This document shows, in pieces, positions 37,435 through 51,012 of a stretch of DNA of 64,000 bases. Location of the stretch: the NCBI RefSeq assembly GCF_003473485.1, contig NC_053049.1, positions 10,416,001-10,480,000 on the forward strand, written 5' to 3'. The notes below the pieces were generated by a model. The model saw nothing but the letters and a program-made list of their open reading frames with translations. It did no database searches and was not told the origin of the DNA. This DNA is from Medicago truncatula (lineage: Eukaryota; Streptophyta; Magnoliopsida; Fabales; Fabaceae). Position numbers and translations under genes: made by a program. Every line of letters starts with the position of its first letter. Positions within the stretch are counted from its first letter, which is position 1.

Positions 37435-38602
37435 GAATGCAGTACTTAAGAAAAAAGGAGATCGATAAAGTTTTTCTCTACACAAGAGAGGACCATAGAA
37501 GCTCCGTAATAGACCCTACAATTTATTATTAATTACTCTTTTGGTCCCTTAATTTATTTTTTTATTTCATTTTGGTCCCTTCACTATTAAAAGTTTCGTT
37601 TCGGTCCCTTAACTTATTTTTGGGTTTTCTTTTGGTCCCTTAACTTATTTTTTGGTTTCGTTTTGGTCCCTTAACTCTTCCTCCGTCAACCACTTTGGTC
37701 TTTATGTTAGGATGAATGTATTAGAGTTAAGGGACCGAAACGAAACCAAAAAATAAGTTAAGGGACCAAAACGAAACCATAAAATAAGTTAAGGGCCAAA
37801 ACGAAACTTTTAATAGTTAAGGGACCAAAAGAAAACCCAAAAATAAGTTAAGGGACTGAAACGAAACTTTTAATAATTAAGAGACCAAAATGAAATAAAA
37901 AAATAAATTAAGGGACCAAAAGAGTAATTAATAATAAATTGTAGGGTCTATTACGGAGCTTCTATGGTCCTCTCTTGTGTAGAGAAAAACTTTATCGATC
38001 TCCTTTTTTCTTAAGTACTGCATTCATTAATTACTCTACAATTTATTATTTATCTCCTTTTTTCTTAAGTACTGCATTCATTAATTACTCTACAATTTAT
38101 TATCGATAAAGTTTTTCTCTACACAAGAGAGGACCATAGAAGCTCCGTAATAGACCCTACAATTTATTATTAATTACTCTTTTGGTCCCTTAATTTATTT
38201 TTTTATTTCATTTTGGTTCCTTAACTATTAAAAGTTTCGTTTCGGTCCCTTAACTTATTTTTGGGTTTTCTTTTGGTCTCTTAACTATTAAAAGTTTCGT
38301 TTTGGCCCCTAACTTATTTTTTGGTTTCGTTTTGGTCCCTTAACTTATTTTTTGGTTTCGTTTCGGTCCCTTAACTCTAATACATTCATCCTAACATAAA
38401 GACCAAAGTGGTTGACGGAGGAAGAGTTAAGGGACCAAAACGAAACCAAAAAATAAGTTAAGGGACCAAAACGAAACTTTTAATAGTTAAAGGACCAAAA
38501 CGAAACCAAAAAGTAAATTAAGGGACCAAAATAAAACTTTTAATAGTTAAGGGACCAAAACGAAACCAAAAAATAAGTTAAGGGACCAAATGAGTAATTA
38601 AG
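37435..38602. repeat. compound palindrome: two fold-back units with opposite loops
   Basis: Unit 1 (37435-38025, 591 bp) is a near-perfect inverted repeat; GCAGTACTTAAG and CTTAAGTACTGC mark its outer edges. Unit 2 (about 38103-38602) repeats the same arms, built of GGTCCCTTAACTTATTTTT(T/G)GG modules. The loop of unit 1 (about 37676-37733) is the reverse complement of the loop of unit 2 (about 38370-38427). Between them, CTCCTTTTTTCTTAAGTACTGC with flanks is duplicated (about 38010 and 38056). No coding capacity. Confidence 0.85.
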
Positions 38603-38702
38603 CCTTAATTTTGTTACTAGCATTATGGTAGACATGCAATTAATGGAACGAAACAAACATCTACCCAATTTGTTGTGTCAAAAAATAAATAAAACTAGTA
38701 CC

Positions 38703-38710
38703 CTATATAT
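38703..38710 (+). promoter_or_regulatory. TATA box candidate for the decarboxylase gene
   Basis: CTATATAT lies 34 nt before the first ATG (38737) and 49 nt before the second (38752). A start site about 30 nt downstream would fall near 38735, which favours 38752 as the translation start. Confidence 0.45.
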
Positions 38711-38751
38711 GTACATGTGAGGGATGATGCTTTTACATGCATCCAAATACA

Positions 38752-40315
38752 ATGAATACATCAAGTTCCAACCCTCCTCAAAGTGATCCACAAAAAACCA
38801 TGAATCCTCTTGACCTTGAAGAATTCAAAAGACAAGGATACATGATGATTGATTTCCTTACAGATTATTACAAAAACATTGAAAACTATCCTGTTTTAAG
38901 TAAAGTAGAACCTGGTTATCTTGCAAAAATATTACCATCTTCAGCTCCATTTCAACCAGAATCAATTGAATCAATACTTGAAGATGTTCAACAACATATA
39001 ATCCCTGGTATCACACATTGGATGAGTCCAAATTATTATGCTTACTTCCCTAGTAGTGGTAGCATAGCAGGGTTTATAGGTGAAATGTTAAGCACTGGAT
39101 TCAATGTTGTTGGATTCAATTGGTTATCATCACCAGCTGCAACTGAGCTTGAAACTATTGTTATGAATTGGCTTGGAAAATTGCTAAATTTACCCAAAAG
39201 TTTCATTTTTTCATCAAATATTAAGGGTGGTGGTGGTGTGTTATTAGGTACAACTTGTGAGGCTATTTTGTGTACCCTAGTTGCTGCAAGAGATAAAAAA
39301 ACTTTCTCAAATTGGAAAGGACAATATTGGAAAACTTGTTGTGTATTGTTCTGATCAAACACATAGTGCACTTCAAAAAGCAACTCAAATTGTTGGAATT
39401 CATTCAGAAAATTTTAGAGTCATAAAAACAAAAGGATCAAATTTATTTGCTTTGTCCCCCGACTCTTTGCTTTCGACAATTCTTTTAGACGTTGACAATG
39501 GTTTGATTCCTTATTTTTTATGCGCTACTATTGGAACAACTTCAACAAATGCCGTTGATCCTATAAAGTTGTTGTGTAATGTGACAAAAGAATACGATAT
39601 TTGGGTTCATGTCGACGCTGCTTATGCCGGTTCAGTTTGTATTTGTCCTGAATTTAGACATTGCATTGATGGAATTGAAGAGTTAAATTCTTTTAGCTTT
39701 AATGCACATAAATGGTTTTTGACTAATTTAGCATGTTGTTGTCTTTGGGTGAAAGATCACAATGCTTTAACAACATCATTGTCAACAAATCCTGAATTCT
39801 TGAGGAACAAGAAATCTGATTCAAAGGAAGTTATTGATTACAAAGATTGGCAAATACCTTTAAGTAGGAAATTCAATGCACTCAAACTATGGATTGTTCT
39901 TCGAAGCTACGGTGTCGAAAATCTCAAGAATTTTTTGAGAAATCATGTGGAAATGGCAAAAATATTTGAAGGACTAGTGAGGAAAGATGAGAGGTTTGAA
40001 ATTGTTGTGCCAAGTAAATTCTCTTTGGTTTGTTTTAGGATTTCTCCATTTGCAATTAGTATTGCTAATGACAGTGAAGGTTACTATGTTGGAAAAATGA
40101 TGAATGATGCATATTTAGTGAATGAAATGAATCATAAATTGCTAGATTTAATTAATAGTTCTGGCAAAGCATACATGAGTCATGGTGAGGTTGAAGGATC
40201 TTTTGTGATTAGATGTGCTATTGGTGCTACCTTAACAGAAGAACATCATGTGACTATGACATGGAAATTGGTGCAACAAATTGCAAGTTTTCTATTAGGT
40301 ACTCCTCTCAACTAA
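38752..40315 (+). pseudogene. aromatic amino acid decarboxylase / aldehyde synthase, frameshifted
   Basis: An intronless group II PLP decarboxylase (tyrosine/tryptophan decarboxylase and aromatic aldehyde synthase family). The first frame (from 38752, or 38737) runs through [16 protein letters not shown] and [14 protein letters not shown] to AARDKK. A run of seven A (39295-39301) then shifts frame; the family sequence continues in the +1 frame (LSQIGKDN...[16 protein letters not shown]) to the stop at 40315. Without one A the product would be 520 residues. HVDAAYAGS and the PLP lysine motif NAHKW (39701-39715) are intact. The catalytic-loop residue in NPEFL is Phe (39797-39799). The GGGV-Q-GTT loop reads [10 protein letters not shown], with two extra residues before it. 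Either a young pseudogene or an assembly or read error in the A run. Confidence 0.88.
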
Positions 40316-40757
40316 TGTATAATATAGTTGAGAGGGTTTCACCTCAGAATAATTATCAAAGATTGATGTTATAATATAGTATAAAATTCATATTCAACGT
40401 TTTTGGGATAGTTTAATTTGTTATAGTCCCCATTTGAAGCGTATCATCTCAGAATAATTATCAAAGATTGATGTCATAGAACTATGGAAATGTACGTCAC
40501 TTTATTTGTAAAATATATACAAAGCAATCATCAATTATCTATAAGGATTGAAAACCTTTAGTTTCTATAACATTTTATTCATTGCATTTGAAATAAGGAT
40601 CGTGCCACTGGTTTCTAGGATTCCTCCAACATTCCTAGAGGACGGCAACAAAAACAAAAATTGAATTTGAGATCTTAAGAGGAACACACTTCAAGGTATG
40701 AAGCCGCCACCATCAGACCAGCCTAAGCGGGTTAACAACAAAAGGAAAATTGACATA
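40316..40757. other. intergenic between convergent genes
   Basis: Space between the decarboxylase and receptor-kinase 3' ends. A short direct repeat, TCAGAATAATTATCAAAGATTGATGT, occurs near 40344 and 40448. No gene. Confidence 0.45.
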
Positions 40758-44048
<3,291 letters not shown>

Positions 44049-44082
44049 GGATGTGTTGAATTTTGAGAGCAGTCACTACTAT

Positions 44083-44091
44083 ATTTATATA
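44083..44091 (-). promoter_or_regulatory. TATA box of the receptor kinase gene
   Basis: TATATAAAT on the minus strand, about 35-43 nt upstream of the ATG at 44048. This implies a very short leader if it is used. Confidence 0.55.
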
Positions 44092-44099
44092 TCCATAAC

Positions 44100-45433
44100 C
44101 ATAACCTAGTTCATAATACTTTTTGATAATCTAAATAGGGTTCTTTCATGGTACCAACTTAAAAAATAGGGATTGGTCTCGATATTTAAAAAAAACGTAA
44201 AAGTACCTTAATATTTTTTAGGGTTATGGTAACAAATGGTCAAAGAAACCAAAAGCTGTAGATTTGCATTTGATATACATTAGATTCAATTGTATCGTCC
44301 ACTTATGAGACCCGTTTAAAGCAGCAGTATGATTTTGTATGGACTACAACCGTTGAAACTGACATAAGGCGGAATTGAACATGAATCATGCATTCTACAA
44401 TCCACACCACTAAATCAACCTAGCAATTTTTCTCAATATCGGTGATTATTGTTAGAAGGTCTTACAAAAAGAGAAGTATTATATATGATGTAGGCACACC
44501 GGCGACACGCATCGAAGATGAAGTGACGCACAAGAAAGGTTCATTGGAATAGTGCAAATTTGGCATACGGTGTCGGAGTGACTCGAATTATACCTTTTCA
44601 AAAAGCCCCCGACCTCACGAGCATTTTAATATTTCAGCATATTTATTATTTTTCTGTTTTATTTCAGTTTGTTATTTTCCCCACATTCGGGTTTGTTATT
44701 CCCCCATCATTTAACCAGAGCTTTCGTAGCCTAAGAGGCACTTTTTTCATTCAATAAAATTATCGAGAACATTATGGTGGATTCCGAAAACCCTTATTTA
44801 ATGGATTTATTTTTAGGTTTAGCGCTTGCTAATTTCTGCGTCATATTATTGTCATTATTTTGACTCGGTTCCAACCTTATTAGTACTTATGTGATGTCCT
44901 CGTGAACTTAGCTCGGTTGGTGGGGACCATGAAAAATATATGCAAGGTCTGGATTCAAACCTCGGCCACGAAAAAGATATCTACGAAATTGGCTTATATT
45001 GCAGTAGATAGTGGAAATCTTTATAGGAGTGTGAATTCTCTATTTGGAAGTGTTGAATAAAGAAGAAGCACGATCACCGTCAATTTTCGAGAAGGAATGT
45101 ATCTGAAAATTGGTGCATTCCACCTTCGAGCTCCTCGATCTGGATTATACAGCCAAGTTCCAAGATTGATAAATCTTTTGAAGATATATAAACTTGTCAG
45201 CATGCTACTAGCTATTATACATAGGTGTGATCAATTGCTCTATTTTTTTGTGACATTGAGAGGATACAACGGTGTCCCAGTCGAAGAGCAGCACTTTTAT
45301 GGATCTCAAACGTTCCCTCTTTTTTATTTATTTGTCTAGGTTATTCAACCTATCAAAAACATCGATAAATTTTTATTCTTTCGGTCCGTTTTTGTAGGAC
45401 TATCTTAAAAAAAATTATTAGTATTAAGAAAAG
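44100..45433. other. intergenic with a SINE-like fragment
   Basis: No gene recognised. At 44909-44961 a tRNA-like A box (TTAGCTCGGTTGGTGGGGAC) and B box (GGATTCAAACC) mark a SINE-like fragment, plus strand, running to about 45035. Unassigned repeat-like sequence with short open frames surrounds it. Confidence 0.45.
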
Positions 45434-47555
45434 AGCAAATAGTCACTTTGATCCTCTGCACCTCGCTGTCGCATAGGTCTCTGACTCAGGATTAATGGTG
45501 TGTTTGGTTGTGAGAAGAAACTGTAAAGAGAGAATTAGGTGAGAGAGAGAGAGTGAGAAAAGAGAAATAGATGAGAAATAGAGTTGATTTGATGTGTCGA
45601 TTGGTATAACAAAAAGATAGAAGAAATAGAGAAGAGAGAAGTGTTGATTATTTTTAGAAGTACCAAAATGTCCCTTAATAGAAAACCTTGGATCAAAATT
45701 AATTTACTGCTGATAAATAAAATCAATTTTCAATTTAAATTGATATAGATTGTTATTATTATTTTTTTTAGCCAAAAAACTTAGAACACATTTTTTACTT
45801 ATGTCTTTAGCTCGACTCCAACAGTTGCGTTTTCTACTTCACACTCAAGAGTCATTGTTGCTTGCAATTTGCAGGAACTATTGATTCATCATTAATTAAT
45901 AAGAATAAAATATTTGAATGCATGGATGAAAATGGAATAACAACAAAAAATAGCACTTCTCTCCCCTTTCTTCGCGGTTAAGCGGTGAAAGCAAAAAGTG
46001 GTGGGTCCCACGATTTTGCAATCTCTCTTTCCTATTTCTCTCATTTTCAAATAAGAGAAAGTCATCATCTCTTCTCTATTTCTCTCTTCTTTATTTCTCT
46101 TCAAACAAACAGAGTGTAAATAAAAACAAGTCTCTGACTCTGCACTTCTATTATCACTTTAGTCCCTGGTGTTAAAAAAATCTGTTAAGTGATGATGTGG
46201 CGCATATGAGGTGTCACAGGGACCAAAGTGATAGTAGAAAATAGTCACTTTGGTCTCTGAACCAAAAATCAATATTTCCAAATTGAATATCAAATTCCTA
46301 AATCCCTAAATGTCATCTAATTCTCTCTTTTGTTCAAAATTAATCTTCTATTAAACACAACTTATTGTTAGGTCCCTGACTGTGCATACTTACTATCAGT
46401 TAGGTCCCTGACAATGAATTAGCAAATCCATTAGCATCTATTACTCTTGATTATTGTTATATTTACATGATAATTCATATATCTACCCCGTAGGTCTGAA
46501 CATACATTAATTAAGAGCTCAAGATATATTCAAATGATAATTCATTTATGTTGAATTTCTTTTAACATAATTTCTAACTTAAAATTTGTTCTACTTAGTA
46601 GGTACTAGTGCTACATCTAACATAAGTTGTTTATGTTTCCAATTTTATTATCAAATTTCTCACTTTAATTTTTTTTTTCATGAGAAGCTAAAACAACTAA
46701 GGCATAAGTTCTTTCATGTAACTTAATAGCATGAATATGATATTTGATACTATTGAATCAATGCCTTTTTGTACAAATCCGAATGTCATTGTCTATGCAC
46801 AATGTCTTAAACTATGGTAATAATAATCACAACAGGCAACTTCAAGCATGTGTATTTTAGTAAGTGAATTTATGCATTAGTTATTCAAATCTCTCCACCA
46901 AAAATTGGATATTGTTGTTGAAAGACACATCAAAAATCAAGCTATGACTTTAAAATACTTACATGGATTATAATATACACACCGTTCATAATTCATTTCT
47001 CTATATATGTAATCCTGATGTCATTATATACTAAAGGGAGAAAGAGGTAACAGAAACACAACACTATGACACTACTATAAAACTCCAAACCTTAGCCCAA
47101 CATACCATTGCCTCAAGATCAACTTTCAAGTCAAAAAAGTCCCTAATAGCCAGGGACTTTTGTGAAATTTCGTGTTTACTGTCAGTGACTTAACTGATAG
47201 TAAGTATGAACAGTCACGGACCTAACAACAGGTTGGTGTTTAATGGAAGATTGATTTTGAACAAAAGAGATAATTAGATGACATTTAAGGATTTAAGCTT
47301 TAGGGATTTAACACTTTGATATTCAATTTGGGCATATTGATTTTTGGTTCAGAGACTAAAGTAACCATTTTCTACTTTCACTTTGGTCCTTATGACACCT
47401 CATATGCGTCACATCATCACTTAACAGATTTTTTTAACGTCAGGAACTAAAGTGATAACGGAAGTGCAAAGTTATGGACTTATTTGTGTTTAATCCTAAG
47501 TCAATGACCTATGTGACAGTGAGCTGCAGAATCAGAGACTAAAGTGACTATTTGC
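45434..47555. mobile_element. 2.1-kb fold-back element with long arms
   Basis: The left end GCAAATAGTCACTTT is mirrored at 47541-47555 as AAAGTGACTATTTGC. Long diverged arms match: 46117-46440 against about 47150-47490 (shared GTTAAGTGATGATGTGGCGCATATGAGGTGTCA region, in opposite orientation). The left arm is split by a 621-bp MITE (45496-46116). The centre (about 46480-47130) is non-coding. No target duplication was evident. Confidence 0.75.
45496..46116. mobile_element. 621-bp Harbinger/Tourist-type MITE nested in the fold-back element
   Basis: TAA flanks both sides (45493-45495 and 46117-46119). Ends TGGTGTGTTTGGTTG and CAAACAAACAGAGTG are imperfect inverted repeats, continued inward by GAGAGAAAT/ATTTCTCTC-rich sequence. 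The intact right arm of the host element shows what the empty site looked like (GGATTAAACACAAATAAG). Confidence 0.75.
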
Positions 47556-47876
47556 TGATTAACAAAAGTTGTTGCATTAATAAAACATATAGTGATTATT
47601 ATCAAATTGCCATTTGTGCATAGATACATTTAACGCTAACTTTTCATAACGAACCCATTTTTAAAACCCTGGAAACCGTGTATTCATCAAATTTTCAATC
47701 TAAAAAAAAATTAAAAAATCCCTCAAACAAATTTTGAATTAGATAATCAAGAAAAAGCAATTCCTCCAACAAAGAATTAAAGCAATGTGTCTTTGGAACT
47801 CCGTCGCCAAGCCTAAAATTAGATGAAACAGAAGACTTGAGGTACATTTTATGTTACTGCGGAATAATTATGTTTA

Positions 47877-47878
<2 letters not shown>

Positions 47879-47924
<46 letters not shown>
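47879..47924. repeat. (AT)23 microsatellite
   Basis: Uninterrupted AT dinucleotide run. Confidence 0.95.
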
Positions 47925-47968
47925 CAATTTATAATAGCAATTATTCGCAACACAATATACAATGAAGG

Positions 47969-49171
47969 ATTTTTTTTAAAAAAAAAAGATAAAATGGAAT
48001 TTATTAAAATCACAATAAATCTTAACCAGCAAAAGGAGTGTTAGGCTAGAAGTCTTAGAGTTGCAACATACAAAGCATAGATGGGGAGCCCCCAATGGAA
48101 AACCCATACACCCATGAATCAAAGATAAAATCCAAAAAACCTATAGGAAACACCTCCTAACAAAGGGTTATCTCCGAAATCAATAAATAGAAACACCAAA
48201 ATAAAGTTAACATCACAATCAACTAAACAACATAAACAAAAGTTGTACCGAAATTCTCAAACATCGTCGCAACTGCCACAAAAACAACTTCCACCGCCTA
48301 CATTCCGCTGCTCGCACACAACCTCTGAACACCAACTTAAAAACCTACACAATAACCAACAACCTTTGAAAATTAGCCGGGAATAAAGCCCCAAACACCA
48401 CCATTAGCTCTCCCAAGCACCTTCACGCAAAGCACTCCTCACAAAGAATCACAAAAGCCAACCAAAAACTCTTGTACCATCAAACAACAAGAAAAAACAT
48501 AACCATCACTAACCACCACCAAAAATCAACACCACTACCACCACCGTCACTAAAACAACCATTGACCACCACAAAAACCACCATTAACTCTCACCTAAAA
48601 GCAACACCAGCCACCACGCGCAGCACCACCAAAAACCACCAGGAGCCCCGCCACAAAAGATCCAAAATTAGCACCACCATTAAAACCTCCATGAAGCACC
48701 ACAAACCAACACAACCAAAGATTCATCGAAACCATAACATATCATAAGCGAACCTAGATATGATCCATCACCACCATCGTGACCGTTCCATCACCACCTA
48801 TGTTGCGAGCAAACATAACCTCCACCACAACCAAGAGAGAGAAAAAATCAAATAGTTTGAGACCCACAAAAACCAAATAACCACCAACAAGCATCCAACG
48901 ACACACCACAAAACCCACCAATGTCTCAACCAAACGAAACAAAAAAACACCAAAAACATAAACCAACCTTTACGACAACAGAGAGAGCAACCGCACGTCG
49001 GAAAGATACAGTGGTGAGAAGGACAGAGACCCTCGTCGCACCACCATCCATTTGATCTACATGATGGCGGCGGCGGATTTAGAATTTGTTTGAGGAAAAA
49101 AGGAGTGCGGCGGTTCTAGGTTTTGAGGGAAAGGAGTACGACGGCTACTATATTTGGATTTTGGAAGTACA
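47969..49171 (-). mobile_element. 1.2-kb retroposon, minus strand, GGTGGT-rich
   Basis: A 12-bp direct repeat ATACAATGAAGG lies at 47957-47968 and 49172-49183. Read on the minus strand the insert starts with a leader-like, GC-richer region (CTAGAACCGCCGC) and continues through GGTGGT-rich sequence. It ends near CCATTTTATCTTTTTT followed by an A run at the 47969 side. Low-complexity open frames on both strands (for example 48472-48747) are by-products of the ACC/GGT bias. Class uncertain: a LINE derivative or other tailed retroposon. Confidence 0.6.
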
Positions 49172-49460
49172 ATACAATGAAGGTTAATACAACCTATTAG
49201 GGTTGAAGTATTTTATGCCAAGACTTTGCTTTTTTACACTTTATGTAACAAAAGTTGAGGAAACATATGCAGGAAAAATTAATATTTAATCTACTACGGA
49301 ATAGCTTGTTTTATTTATTTTAGGGTTAAATATGTTTTTGGTCCCTGTAAAATTGGGACCTTTTAAGTTTAGTCCTTACTTAATTTTAATAGTGTTTTTA
49401 GTCTCTATAAAAAAAAATATGCACTCAGTTTTAGTTCCTACTAAATCTATATTTGTTTAA

Positions 49461-49633
49461 GGGTCATGTTAACAAGTGTCCTAAGGGCACTAATTAAGGA
49501 TTAAAAAAATGGAAACAATTGCAGAAAAAGTTACTTTTTGATGTTTTAATGTGTTAAATACACAAGTTTCAAGATAAAGTTTCTATTTTAAACCTCTTAT
49601 CAAGTGTCTTAAGGGCACTTGTTAATATTTTCC
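49461..49633. mobile_element. 173-bp Mutator-type MITE
   Basis: Perfect 9-bp duplication TTTGTTTAA at 49452-49460 and 49634-49642. Ends GGGTCATGTTAACAAGTG and CACTTGTTAATATTTTCC are inverted. Same family as 942-1127. Confidence 0.8.
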
Positions 49634-49794
49634 TTTGTTTAATTATGTTTAAACTTTTAAGATTTTGAACAATTTCTTGCGGAAGTGTTAAGAACATTAC
49701 TAAAAGTTCATCTGCAAAAAAAATATCTGAAATTTTTTATTTCTACGTCCATATTTTTGTTACTTTTATCTTGAACTTTTGTCTTTTAAAAAAA

Positions 49795-49851
49795 CGAACG
49801 GGTCTTGTTAACTTGTGCCCTTAGGGCACAAGGGCAAAAGTTAACATTTCC
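49795..49851. mobile_element. 57-bp deletion derivative of the same MITE
   Basis: Contains GTTAACTTGTGCCCTTAGGG and GTTAACATTTCC with almost no interior. TTAAAAAAA flanks it at 49786-49794 and 49852-49860, a plausible 9-bp duplication, though low-complexity. Confidence 0.6.
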
Positions 49852-50112
49852 TTAAAAAAAATCATATTTAATTCATTTCATGTTAAAAAATTCTAAATTT
49901 TGGTAAATGAATCTTTTGTAATGTTTTAAACTTATCTTAAAAAAATCGTTCAAAAATTTAAGACTCTAAGGATAATTAGAGAAACTTTGTTTTAATAGAG
50001 ACTAAAACTTCATGTAAATCATTTTTATAGGAATTAAAAAAGTTATTAAAATTAAGTAAGGACTAAACTTAGAATTCAAATTTTATAAGGAAAAAATATA
50101 TATTTAACCCTT

Positions 50113-50565
50113 AATTTTATTCTATTAACTAGTTTATTTGATTTATTGATATGGCTTCATCCTTTTTGTGCTGATCATATCTTTCTAAAGTTAAACTGTT
50201 TACGATATTCTCCTAGAGCCCACACATTGGAAAAATATTTCTATCCATTGGATAATTTAGCATGACAGTTTTCAAAGATCCTCCTGTCAGCTCCTGCAAT
50301 AATAAATAACACAAGTAAAATCATTGTTTCAATCATAATTCAAATTCAGATTGATCAAACTCATTAATCGCTCTAGCTCAACCATTTGGTTAGCCAGATA
50401 ATTGAATGAGTAAATATTTTAGTCTCTATCTTAGCATGGTTTTGAATGATGTCTTTATTAGGATAGTTTTAGACTTGTACTGTGTCCCTCTACTCAATCA
50501 TGCATTATAAAAAGTGGAGTTAATTTAGAGTAAATGGAAATCACTAAGACACTACACACCAACAA
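50113..50565. other. intergenic, no gene seen
   Basis: AT-rich sequence between the nested elements and the DOMON-gene remnant; nothing recognised. Confidence 0.4.
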
Positions 50566-50692
50566 ATACTCTGAGGATGAAATTGTGATCCCCCCAAACA
50601 GGACTTCACAGAAGTGATTTTGTGTGGAAAGCCGTTAGCACCGACAAGAATAGGATGTCATGTTTAATTAATGATGAAAGATAAGAAATGTT
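50566..50692 (-). pseudogene. exon-1 remnant of a DOMON/b561 gene with an internal deletion
   Basis: Matches both ends of exon 1 of the gene at 52313, including the leader side (GAATAGGATGT, GATAAGAAATGTTATA), but the middle is gone. AFHTKSLL runs straight into a stop and then a frame reading SPVWGDHNFILR. The join falls between CACACAAAA-like and GATACAAAA-like sequences of the intact copy, so the signal peptide and first Cys were lost. No DOMON exon follows. Confidence 0.7.
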
Positions 50693-51012
50693 ATACTCCT
50701 TCAGCAGGAACCTTGTCATCTTAGTCTTCAACAGGAATGATAACTTGCATAACAAGTAATCTAAAAGCAGGAATGATATCAGCAAATTATGAGAGATGTT
50801 CCAATGAAAATTTGTGATATAATCACTCACATATGTGGGAAGAATACTCATAACATCAGAATTCAAATTTCGCATCAAGAGTCTTGCCATGTGTTTGCTA
50901 TTTCCAATTAACCAGGTAGAATTCTCAACAATAGTCACAAATTCTGCTTTGACATTAGTCCAAAACTCTTAACCAAGAGAATAAAAGGAGTAAACAACCC
51001 TTAGCATAGTTA

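Larger units (their letters stand above)
49321..50112. mobile_element. TIR element carrying two nested MITEs
   Basis: The ends TAGGGTTAAATATG and TATTTAACCCTTA are inverted, and the arms stay related for about 85 bp (both contain AGTTTAGTCCTTACTTAATTTTAATA). Two small Mutator-type MITEs (49461-49633, 49795-49851) sit inside, each with its own target duplication, so this element is the older one. Non-coding. Confidence 0.7.

Noticed and set aside
37500..38600. Regularly spaced GGTCCCTTAACT repeats that look like an array
   Set aside because: Not CRISPR: spacers are not unique and equal, the units are mirrored as palindrome arms, and the DNA is plant nuclear.
44899..45035. Possible tRNA gene (A box and B box present)
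   Set aside because: No acceptor stem, anticodon arm or correct box spacing could be read; treated as a SINE-like fragment. The same applies to 33770-33860 and 30035-30190.
48472..48966. Threonine/histidine-rich and valine-rich open frames on opposite strands
   Set aside because: Both are by-products of ACC/GGT-biased composition inside a retroposon.
50606..50938. 110-codon minus-strand frame ending in AFHTKSLL
   Set aside because: Only its end is meaningful, as the start of a broken DOMON exon 1. The preceding part is upstream sequence open by chance.
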